In this document: piece by piece, positions 57,690 to 64,000 of the stretch
Layout of the letters: each line of letters begins with the position of its first letter
Numbering within the stretch: position 1 is the stretch's first letter
Assembly: GCF_002869745.1 (NCBI RefSeq)
Contig: NZ_PNOS01000016.1
Span: forward strand, 1 to 64,000
From: Oceaniglobus roseus
Lineage (GTDB): Bacteria; Pseudomonadota; Alphaproteobacteria; Rhodobacterales; Rhodobacteraceae
DNA length: 64,000 nucleotides
Reading direction: 5' to 3'
Translations under genes and position numbers: made by a program
The notes under the pieces: generated by a model
Seen by the model: only the letters and a program-made list of their open reading frames with translations
Told to the model about the DNA's origin: nothing
The model's database searches: none

Positions 57690-58870
57690 GGTCGGCCTCC
57701 GATGATGCGGGCGTGCAGCGGGTTGAAACCGATGCGGTAGGCGAGTTCGGCCGGGTGCGCCACGTTCCACACGGCGAGGTCGGCGCGCATCCCGGGCGCG
57801 ATCAGGCCGCAGTCGCGCAGGCCGAGGGCGCGCGCCGCGTGGCGGGTCGCACCGAACAGCGCCTCTTCCGGGGTCAGGCGGAACAGCGTGCAGGCCATGT
57901 TCATCGCCAGCAGCAGCGATGTCATGGGCGACGATCCGGGGTTGCAGTCGGTCGCCACCGCCATCGGCACGCCGTGACGGCACAGCAGGTCCACGGGCGG
58001 CATCCGCGTCTCGCGCAGGGTGTAGAAGGCACCGGGCAGGATCACGGCGACGGTGCCGGCCTCTGCCATGGCCTCCACCCCGTCCTCGCCCAGGTATTCG
58101 AGGTGATCGGCCGACAGCGCCCCCCGCGCCGCCGCCAGCTTCGCGCCGCCGAGGTCGGAGAGCTGCTCGGCATGGAGTTTCACCGGCAGGCCCAGCTCCG
58201 CCGCCACGTCGAACACCCGGGCGATCTGCGCGGGAGAGAAGGCGATGCCCTCGCAGAAGCCGTCCACCGCGTCGACCAACCCCTCGGCATGGGCGGCACG
58301 CAGCGCGGGGATGCAGACCCCGTCGATATAGGCGTCGGCTTCGGACCCCTGCGGCACCGCGTGGGCGCCGAGGAAGGAGGTGACGATCCGCACCTCCCGC
58401 AGCTCGCCCAGCCGCCGCGCCGCGCGCAGCATCGCAAGCTCGGTATCGGTGTCCAGCCCGTAGCCCGACTTCACCTCGACCACCGCCACGCCTTCGGCGA
58501 TCAGCGCGTCGAGCCGGGGCAGCGCCGCCACCACCAGCGCGTCCTCGTCCATCGCCCTCGTGGCCCGCACGGTCGACACGATCCCGCCCCCGGCCCGCGC
58601 GACCTCTTCGTAGGTCGCGCCCTGAAGCCGCATCTCGAACTCCGCGGCGCGGTCGCCGCCGTGGACGATGTGGGTGTGGCAGTCGATCAGCGCGGGCGAG
58701 ACCAGCCGCCCGCCCATGTCGCGGACCTCGCCATGGTCGCCGTCGGGCAGGTCCTCGCGCCCGCCCGCCCAGGCGATGCGTGCGTCCTCGATCAGGATCG
58801 CGCCGTCCTCGACCCCGCCGTGGGGCGCGCCGTTCGGAAGGCCGCAGAGCCGCGCGTTCGTCAGGAGCAT
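57686..58870 (-). CDS. hutI: Imidazolonepropionase
   Basis: HutI opens the imidazolone ring of imidazolone propionate to give N-formimino-glutamate. The 394-residue amidohydrolase has the metal pair His65 and His67 in [12 protein letters not shown], the KSGYGLD segment, [15 protein letters not shown] with a metal His, [12 protein letters not shown], and [10 protein letters not shown] with the catalytic Asp. It is the first gene of the minus-strand hut operon, starting at the ATG at 58870 with only a weak ribosome site (AAGG 11 bases away). Confidence 0.95.
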   Translation of the reverse strand: MLLTNARLCGLPNGAPHGGVEDGAILIEDARIAWAGGREDLPDGDHGEVRDMGGRLVSPALIDCHTHIVHGGDRAAEFEMRLQGATYEEVARAGGGIVSTVRATRAMDEDALVVAALPRLDALIAEGVAVVEVKSGYGLDTDTELAMLRAARRLGELREVRIVTSFLGAHAVPQGSEADAYIDGVCIPALRAAHAEGLVDAVDGFCEGIAFSPAQIARVFDVAAELGLPVKLHAEQLSDLGGAKLAAARGALSADHLEYLGEDGVEAMAEAGTVAVILPGAFYTLRETRMPPVDLLCRHGVPMAVATDCNPGSSPMTSLLLAMNMACTLFRLTPEEALFGATRHAARALGLRDCGLIAPGMRADLAVWNVAHPAELAYRIGFNPLHARIIGGRP

Positions 58871-58899
58871 GGAGGAGGCGCCTTGATCGGGGATCGGAA

Positions 58900-58935
58900 T
58901 TGACGCTATTATGTATGTACATAAAAACCTGTCAA
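58900..58935. promoter_or_regulatory. Divergent hut promoters around a palindromic operator
   Basis: On the minus strand TTGACA (58930-58935), 16 bases and CATAAT (58908-58913) form a near-consensus promoter for hutIHGU. Its spacer contains the perfect palindrome TATGTACATA (58914-58923). On the plus strand TTGACG (58900-58905), 16 bases and TAAAAA (58922-58927) form a weaker promoter for hutF. The palindrome resembles operators of the GntR-type repressor HutC, which is relieved by urocanate. A single bound dimer would block both promoters. hutC itself is not in the window. Confidence 0.72.
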
Positions 58936-58948
58936 GCGGGGACGCGGC

Positions 58949-60313
58949 ATGACGAGGATCTGGGCGGAACAGGCGCTGTTGCCGACGGGCTGGGCGCGGG
59001 ACGTGGCGGTGGAGATCGGGGCGGACGGGCGCATCGCTTCGGTGACGCCGGGCGCGGCACCCGGGGGACAGCGCGTCGGCGCGCTGCTGCCGGCCCCCGC
59101 GAACCTTCACAGCCACGCCTTCCAGCGCGCGATGGCGGGCCTGACCGAACGGCGCGGCAGCGATCCCACCGACAGCTTCTGGACCTGGCGGCAGCTGATG
59201 TTCCGCTTCCTCGACCAGCTGACGCCCGGGGACGTGACCGCCATCGCCGCCTTCGTGCAGATGGAGATGCTCGAAGCCGGTTATGGCGCCTCGGTCGAGT
59301 TCCACTACCTCCACCACCGTCCCGGCGGCGCGCCCTACGGCAATCTCGCCGAGATGTCGGCGCGGATCGCCGAGGCGGCCGAGGTCTCGGGGATCGGGCT
59401 GACCCTGCTGCCCGTGCTCTACCGCTACGGCGGCTGCGACCTGCGGCCCCTCGGCCCCGGCCAGATCCGCTTCGGCAACGATCCCGACCGCTTCGCCCGC
59501 CTGCTCGACGGCGCCCGCGCGGCCCTCGCCCCCCTGCCCGCCGACACCGTGCTGGGCGTCGCGCCCCATTCGCTGCGCGCGGTGGACCGCGACGCGTTGA
59601 GGGACGTGGCAGGCATGGTGCCGGGGGGTCCGATCCACATGCACCTGGCCGAACAGGTGGCGGAGGTGGAGGAGATCGAGGCCGCCTGGGGCGCGCGCCC
59701 CGTGACCTGGGCGCTGGAGCATCTGGGCCTCGACGCCCGCTGGTGCCTGATCCACTGCACGCAGATGACCCGGGAAGAGACGGTGGCGCTGGCGCGGACC
59801 GGCGCGACCGCGGGGCTCTGCCCGCTGACCGAGGCGAGCCTTGGCGACGGGATCTTCGACGGGGTCGCCTACCTTGGCGCGGGCGGACGGATCGGCTTCG
59901 GCTCGGACAGCAACATCCGAATCTCGCTGGCCGAGGAGATCCGCCAGCTCGACACCTCCCAGCGGCTGCGCGACAGGACGCGCGCCGCGCTGGCGACGCC
60001 GGAGAGATCCACCGGGCGCCGGATCCTCGACGCGATCTGCACAGGGGGCGCGCAGGCGGCGGGGCGCGACGGCGGCACGCTCGAGCCGGGGCGGCTGGCC
60101 GACATGGCGGCGCTCGATACCGGGCACATCGACCTTGCCGGGCTCAGGGGCGACACGCTGATCGACAGCTTCGCCTTCGCCGGCGACAGCGCCATGGTGG
60201 CCGAGGTCTGGAGCGGCGGGCGGCATCTTGTCACCGGCGGCCGCCACATCCGCCACGACGCCATCGCCGCCGCCTACGGGCAGGTCGTGCGCCGCCTGCG
60301 CGCGGATCTCTAG
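58949..60313 (+). CDS. hutF: Formimidoylglutamate deiminase
   Basis: HutF converts N-formimino-glutamate to N-formylglutamate and ammonia, feeding HutG. The 454-residue amidohydrolase has [21 protein letters not shown] with the metal His pair (about 51-60), the HutF-typical [13 protein letters not shown], and [25 protein letters not shown] and [11 protein letters not shown] with the catalytic Asp follow. It starts at the ATG at 58949, divergent from hutI across the shared promoter region. Together with HutH, U, I and G it completes histidine degradation to glutamate, formate and two ammonia. Confidence 0.95.
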   Translation: MTRIWAEQALLPTGWARDVAVEIGADGRIASVTPGAAPGGQRVGALLPAPANLHSHAFQRAMAGLTERRGSDPTDSFWTWRQLMFRFLDQLTPGDVTAIAAFVQMEMLEAGYGASVEFHYLHHRPGGAPYGNLAEMSARIAEAAEVSGIGLTLLPVLYRYGGCDLRPLGPGQIRFGNDPDRFARLLDGARAALAPLPADTVLGVAPHSLRAVDRDALRDVAGMVPGGPIHMHLAEQVAEVEEIEAAWGARPVTWALEHLGLDARWCLIHCTQMTREETVALARTGATAGLCPLTEASLGDGIFDGVAYLGAGGRIGFGSDSNIRISLAEEIRQLDTSQRLRDRTRAALATPERSTGRRILDAICTGGAQAAGRDGGTLEPGRLADMAALDTGHIDLAGLRGDTLIDSFAFAGDSAMVAEVWSGGRHLVTGGRHIRHDAIAAAYGQVVRRLRADL

Positions 60314-60430
60314 GCCGTCGCCGGAGGCCGGCGGGGCGGAATTTGTTTCCGCAAGGTCACTTTTGTGATTTCATTCCGTTGCACGCGGGCGCTCGGCCCG
60401 GATTCAAAAAAAATCAATGGGAGGTTAGCC

Positions 60431-61468
60431 TTGGACGAGAAAACGATTGGAATCGGCGTGGTCGCGCTGGTGGTCGGCGTGGCCGTTGGATACGTCGCCG
60501 CGCCGAAGGGGCCGGACATGGCCGCCATCGGCAAGCGCATGGCCCAGACGATGGAACCGGTGAGCGCCGCGAACCAGAGCCTCGACGAGAAGCTGAGCGC
60601 GCTCGGCGACTCGATGGCGTCGCTGACCGAACGGCTGGACAGCCTCGAAGGCACCGTTCAGGACGCCGCCGCCAAGGTGGGCGAGGATCTGTCGGGCAAG
60701 GTCGACACGATGTCGGCGGACGTGAAGGACACGCTCTCCAAGCTCTCGGAGGGGCAGTCCGGCCTCGACCAGCGCATGGGCAAGCTGGTCGAGACCTCGG
60801 AGAAGGCGCACCAGGCCATGGCGGCGCAGCAGCCTGCAAGCGCGGCAGGAGGGTCCGGCGACGCGAAGGCGGCCGAGGGCTCGGGGAATGACACGGCCGA
60901 CGCGAAGGCAGCGGCCGGGGAAAGCTCCGGCGGCGAGGGCGGCGCGCAGAAGGCCGCCGCCTCGGGCGGCAGCGGGTCTGGCGGCAGCGGGTCGGGCGGC
61001 GACGGCCTGCGCCCCGGACAGACCGGCGTCTACGGCGACGGCGCGGTGCGCGTCTTCGTCTCGCGCGTCGACGAGGAGGGCGGCGCGGCCCGGCTGAACA
61101 TGAACGGCAGGAACATGATGCTGAAGGCCGGATCGTCGAAGGCGGTCATGGGCGGGGGCACCGACTGCCTCGTGACGCTCGACGGCCTGTCCGGCGGCGC
61201 GGCGCAGCTTTCGGCGCAGTGCGGCGCCGACATGCCCGAGCCGCAGGGCTATGGCGTGGGCGAGACGGCGATGCTGGGCGACGGCAAGGTGCGCGTCTTC
61301 GTCTCGGGCGCGGACGAGGATGCGGGCACGGCGCGGATCGCCGTCAACGGCTTCCAGACCCAGACCCTGAAGGCGGGCGACTCCGTCGCGATCCAGGACA
61401 GCACCTGCAAGGTCAGCCTCGACGGCTTCGACCGCGGCCACGTCAGCCTCGGCTACTCCTGCTCGTGA
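60431..61468 (+). CDS. Membrane-anchored protein with duplicated Cys-containing domain, unknown function
   Basis: A 345-residue protein, probably starting at TTG 60431 with GGAGG seven bases upstream. Residues 6-24 are a single TM helix, and about 45-130 form a coiled coil. About 135-195 is a Gly/Ser/Ala linker. The rest is two tandem copies of a ~68-residue domain: copy 1 at about 197-264 and copy 2 at about 277-344. Both share GDG-x-VRVFVS and a pair of Cys exactly 18 residues apart (Cys246/264 and Cys326/344), consistent with disulfides in the periplasm. I do not recognise the family. It stands alone, after hutF. Confidence 0.75.
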   Translation: MDEKTIGIGVVALVVGVAVGYVAAPKGPDMAAIGKRMAQTMEPVSAANQSLDEKLSALGDSMASLTERLDSLEGTVQDAAAKVGEDLSGKVDTMSADVKDTLSKLSEGQSGLDQRMGKLVETSEKAHQAMAAQQPASAAGGSGDAKAAEGSGNDTADAKAAAGESSGGEGGAQKAAASGGSGSGGSGSGGDGLRPGQTGVYGDGAVRVFVSRVDEEGGAARLNMNGRNMMLKAGSSKAVMGGGTDCLVTLDGLSGGAAQLSAQCGADMPEPQGYGVGETAMLGDGKVRVFVSGADEDAGTARIAVNGFQTQTLKAGDSVAIQDSTCKVSLDGFDRGHVSLGYSCS

Positions 61469-61472
61469 CCGC

Positions 61473-62165
61473 TCAGGCGCGGGCCCCCTTGGCCGGGGCC
61501 CGCGCGATCCAGACCGTGTGCTTCGTGCCGCGGCGGCTTTTCCCGGCGGGCACGCTCTTGGCCTCGGTGTCGAACCCCGTGCGCTTCAGGCGGGCGGTGA
61601 AGGCGGGTTCCGCCGTCGCCGACCAGACCGCCAGCACGCCGCCGGGCCGCAGCGCCCGGCGCGCGGCCTTCAGCCCCGCCTCGTGATAGAGCGCGTCGTT
61701 GCCCGGCCGGGTCAGCCCGTCGGGGCCGTTGTCGACGTCCAGCAGGATCGCGTCGTACAGACCCTCGGCCTTGCGGATCAGCGCCGCCACGTCGGCGATC
61801 TTCAGATCGACCCGCGGATCCTCCAGGCAGTCGCCGAAGACCTCGCCCATGAACTCGCTCGCCCAACCGGCAAGCTCGGGCACGATCTCGGCCACCGTCA
61901 GCCGCGCCCCCGGCCCGAGGCCACGCTGCGCGGCGCGCAGGGTGAAGCCCATGCCGAGGCCGCCGATCAGCAGGTGCGGCGCGGCGCGGTCCCTCAAGGC
62001 GGCGATGGAGAGCGTCGCCAGCGCCTCTTCCGAGCCGCTGAGCCGACTGCTCATCAGCCCGTTGCCCCCGGTGACGCGGATCGAGAACTCGTCGCCGCGC
62101 CTCAGGAGCCGCAGCGTGTCGCCGTCCGGCGCCTTCGCCGTGGCAAGAAGGACCCAGGGCAGCAT
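61473..62165 (-). CDS. Spermidine-synthase-like methyltransferase-fold protein
   Basis: A 230-residue protein with the spermidine synthase/SAM-binding fold. HLLIGGLGMGFTLRAA (about 84-99) is the nucleotide motif. LTVAEIVPELAGWA has the acidic residue after strand 2. DAILLDVDNGPDGLTRPGNDALYHEAGL includes the Asp region, and AARRALRPGGVLAVWSA follows. It lacks the full N-terminal domain of true spermidine synthases, so polyamine synthesis is uncertain. The start at 62165 follows GGAG, only 4 bases after the LysR gene's stop, so it may be in the same transcript. Confidence 0.8.
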   Translation of the reverse strand: MLPWVLLATAKAPDGDTLRLLRRGDEFSIRVTGGNGLMSSRLSGSEEALATLSIAALRDRAAPHLLIGGLGMGFTLRAAQRGLGPGARLTVAEIVPELAGWASEFMGEVFGDCLEDPRVDLKIADVAALIRKAEGLYDAILLDVDNGPDGLTRPGNDALYHEAGLKAARRALRPGGVLAVWSATAEPAFTARLKRTGFDTEAKSVPAGKSRRGTKHTVWIARAPAKGARA

Positions 62166-62169
62166 CTCC

Positions 62170-63099
62170 TCAGGCCCCCGCCGGGCCGGGCTGCGGCGCC
62201 ATGAGCGCGGCGACGAAGATCCGGCTGAAGGCGTCGGCAAGGCGCGTCAGTGGCCGCCCGGGCCGCGACAGGAGGCAGGCGGGCACCGAGATCGCAGGAT
62301 CGAAGGGCCGCGCGACCAGCGCCATGTTCGGCAGGAACGAGGCGGTCCAGGGGTCCACCACCGCCACCCCCGTGCCCGCCTGCGCCAGCACCGCGGCGGT
62401 ATGGCAGTAGCGCACCTCGATCTGGGGAAAATAGCCGACCCCGGCCGTCTCGAAGGCGGTCTGGAGCAGAAGCCCCAGCCGCGAGGCGCGGTCGAGCCCG
62501 ATGAAACCGTGTTCCGCCACGTCCGCGGGGTGGACCACCGGACACTCCGCAAGGGGATGATCCTGCCGCATCAGCGCGACCATGCGGCTGGTCTTCAGCG
62601 TGCGGATCTCGATGCCGGGATGGCTGTCGGTGGCGAGGCACAGCCCGATGTCGGCGGCGCCGATGGCGATAGCGTCGACCACGTTCTCCATCCGCCGCAC
62701 GTCGTACTGGACCGCCACGCCGGGCCGTTCGGCCACGAAGGCGGCCAGCGCGCCGGGCACGATGGAATGGCCGAGCGGCGGCGTCGCCATGACGCGCAAC
62801 TTGCCGACGGCGCCGCCGCGCAGGTCGCGGACGCGGGATTCGACGCTCCTGAGCTGCTCGAACAGCGGCTCGACCTCCTGGAACAGGCTCTTCGCCTCCG
62901 GGGTCGGGCGCATCCGCTTCTTCTCGCGCTCGAACAGCGGGAAGCCCAGCTGGGCCTCGAGCTGCTTGATCGCGGTCGAGACGGAGGGCTGCGAGATCCC
63001 CAGTTCCTCGGCCGCCGCCACCGTGGTCTGGTGCAGCATCAGCGTGCCGAAAATCTCCAGCAGGCGAAGCGACAGGTCGTTGCGGCGCGCGATCTTCAT
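62170..63099 (-). CDS. LysR-family transcriptional regulator
   Basis: A 309-residue regulator with the N-terminal winged helix-turn-helix (about 10-67: LLEIFGTLMLHQTTVAAAEE, then LGISQPSVSTAIKQLEAQLG). A periplasmic-binding-protein-like effector domain from about 95 follows. It lies just downstream of a hydantoin-racemase-like gene on the same strand (18-base gap), so it probably responds to a hydantoin, allantoin-like or N-carbamoyl amino acid compound. The effector is inferred from context only. Confidence 0.9.
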   Translation of the reverse strand: MKIARRNDLSLRLLEIFGTLMLHQTTVAAAEELGISQPSVSTAIKQLEAQLGFPLFEREKKRMRPTPEAKSLFQEVEPLFEQLRSVESRVRDLRGGAVGKLRVMATPPLGHSIVPGALAAFVAERPGVAVQYDVRRMENVVDAIAIGAADIGLCLATDSHPGIEIRTLKTSRMVALMRQDHPLAECPVVHPADVAEHGFIGLDRASRLGLLLQTAFETAGVGYFPQIEVRYCHTAAVLAQAGTGVAVVDPWTASFLPNMALVARPFDPAISVPACLLSRPGRPLTRLADAFSRIFVAALMAPQPGPAGA

Positions 63100-63117
63100 G
63101 GCGCCGTCATAGACGCT

Positions 63118-63774
63118 TTACAATCGCTTCGCCAGCACCGCCCCGAGAGCCATGGCGACCGCCGCCTGCGTCGGGTCGATCACCGGAATCCCGAGGTCCG
63201 CCTCCAGCGGCGCGCGGTGCACCGCCATGCCGGCGCAGCCCAGCACCAGCGCCTCGGCCCCGTCGGCCATCAGCGCGCGGCCGACCTCCTGGAGCCTTGC
63301 GAAGGTGCCCGATCCCCGTGCCGTCTCGTCCACGCTCATGTTCAGCGCGCGTTCGCCCGCGACGCGGTCCAACACCCCCATACGCCGCATGTAGAGGCGG
63401 TGGCGTTTCTCGGAGGCCGAGGAGATGCCGACGATGCCGATCCGGTCGGCCCGGGACAGTGCCGTCAGGACGCCGCTCTCCTGGATGCCGAACACCGGCA
63501 CCGGAGCGACCGAGCGGCAGGCGTCGATGCCAGGGTCGGAATAGCAGGCGATGACGAAGGCGGAGGCATCGGCGCGGCGCTTGACCAGCTCCACCAGCGG
63601 CAGGATCACCTGGTCGGAATGGACCTGGTTCTCGATCCCGAAGGGCCCCTCCTCCAGCGTCAGGCACTCGATCCCCGGCCCGCCTGCGAGGCGGAACGGG
63701 GCCAGCGCGCGGTCCAGCCCCTCCGTCACCGCCCGGTTGGAATTCGGGTTGACGACGACGACGGGTCCGCTCAC
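63118..63774 (-). CDS. Aspartate/glutamate/hydantoin racemase family protein
   Basis: A 218-residue cofactor-independent racemase of the Asp/Glu/hydantoin family. The two catalytic cysteines are Cys77 in VIACYSDPG and Cys180 in LVLGCAGMA. The start PVVVVNPNSNRAVTEGLDRAL is typical of hydantoin and allantoin racemases. It begins with GTG at 63774, overlapping by four bases the stop of the upstream hydantoinase-like gene, which supports a hydantoin role. Maleate isomerase-like activity is a less likely alternative. Confidence 0.87.
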   Translation of the reverse strand: MSGPVVVVNPNSNRAVTEGLDRALAPFRLAGGPGIECLTLEEGPFGIENQVHSDQVILPLVELVKRRADASAFVIACYSDPGIDACRSVAPVPVFGIQESGVLTALSRADRIGIVGISSASEKRHRLYMRRMGVLDRVAGERALNMSVDETARGSGTFARLQEVGRALMADGAEALVLGCAGMAVHRAPLEADLGIPVIDPTQAAVAMALGAVLAKRL

Positions 63775-64000
63775 GCCTTCGTCTCCGGCATGATGCGGGC
63801 GCCGAAGTTGGTGTCCGGGTCCAACTCGACCGCGCGGTGGCCGGGGATGCCGGTCAGGTCGATCCGCTCGCGCGCGACATACTGCCCGTATCCCGGCTCG
63901 GCCTTCAGCTCGCCGCCCTCGACGATCCTCTGCCCGCGGGTCATCACGGTGACGGGCCAGCCCTTCACGGTCCAGCCGTCGAAGGGGGTGTAGTCCATGT
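63771..64000 (-). CDS. C-terminal end of a hydantoinase/dihydropyrimidinase-like amidohydrolase (cut by window edge)
   Basis: Only the last 76 codons are visible. MDYTPFDGWTVKGWPVTVMTRGQRIVEGG is the characteristic C-terminal strand region of cyclic amidohydrolases such as dihydropyrimidinase, D-hydantoinase and allantoinase; LKAEPGYGQYVARERI follows. The catalytic part lies beyond the window. Its stop overlaps the racemase start by four bases, so hydrolysis and racemisation of a cyclic ureide are probably coupled. Confidence 0.8.
   Translation of the reverse strand, partial: MDYTPFDGWTVKGWPVTVMTRGQRIVEGGELKAEPGYGQYVARERIDLTGIPGHRAVELDPDTNFGARIMPETKA

Overview
The window comes from a high-GC alphaproteobacterium, most likely of the Rhodobacteraceae/Roseobacter group. 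Reasons seen here: very GC-rich coding with tightly packed, overlapping genes; the block rpoZ - rel - DUF2062 - pdxJ; one bifunctional RelA/SpoT enzyme; several peptide deformylase paralogues; and intergenic terminators with the ATATTTGG/CAAAGATG core that I associate with this group. The taxonomic call is inference. Housekeeping genes dominate. I see no insertion sequence, prophage, CRISPR array or rRNA.

Layout. 1-5.2 kb: ends of a cell-wall block (murG cut by the left edge, ftsW), a gene-poor stretch and a NIT-domain chemoreceptor. 5.1-10.5 kb: tRNA-Val, an HU-like protein, a methyltransferase, lon and tgt. 10.6-15.4 kb: a secreted small protein, a fused RimB-like/RimK-like protein, an MscS-type channel, a SufT-like protein and an IscA/SufA-type protein. 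15.4-18.3 kb: phosphatidylserine/phosphatidylethanolamine synthesis (pssA, psd), tpiA and aroQ. 18.4-27.2 kb: an accessory sugar-salvage region. It holds an aldolase, a beta-keto acid cleavage enzyme co-directional with a ribose-type ABC transporter, and divergent mtnK-mtnA plus a SorC-type regulator. Together they suggest uptake and phosphorylation of methylthioribose or 5-deoxyribose. 27.5-33.5 kb: an unrecognised protein and a TakP-like TRAP transporter. 33.9-35.4 kb: an animal-type heme peroxidase. 35.5-38.1 kb: ilvIH behind a leader peptide and attenuator. 38.1-42.8 kb: pdxJ, DUF2062, rel, rpoZ, folK.

42.9-48.5 kb: a NYN protein, a YqaA protein, ispH, a three-gene phospholipid module (acyltransferase, CdsA-like, atypical CDP-alcohol transferase), a DUF3429 protein and rnhA. 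48.5-51.6 kb: fmt, ridA and three deformylase paralogues, the last of which looks catalytically dead. 51.8-60.3 kb: a PatB/MalY enzyme and a complete five-step histidine-degradation set. hutI-H-G-U plus a flavin reductase lie on one strand and hutF on the other, around a compact divergent promoter with a palindrome. 60.4-64 kb: a membrane-anchored protein with a duplicated C-terminal domain, a spermidine-synthase-like protein, a LysR regulator, a hydantoin-racemase-like protein and the 3' end of a hydantoinase-like gene.

Most attractive leads: the sugar-salvage region with a co-directional beta-keto acid cleavage enzyme, the phospholipid module with altered metal-ligand residues, the ilv attenuator, the probable deformylase pseudoenzyme and the promoter-embedded hut palindrome. 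All functions are read from sequence alone.
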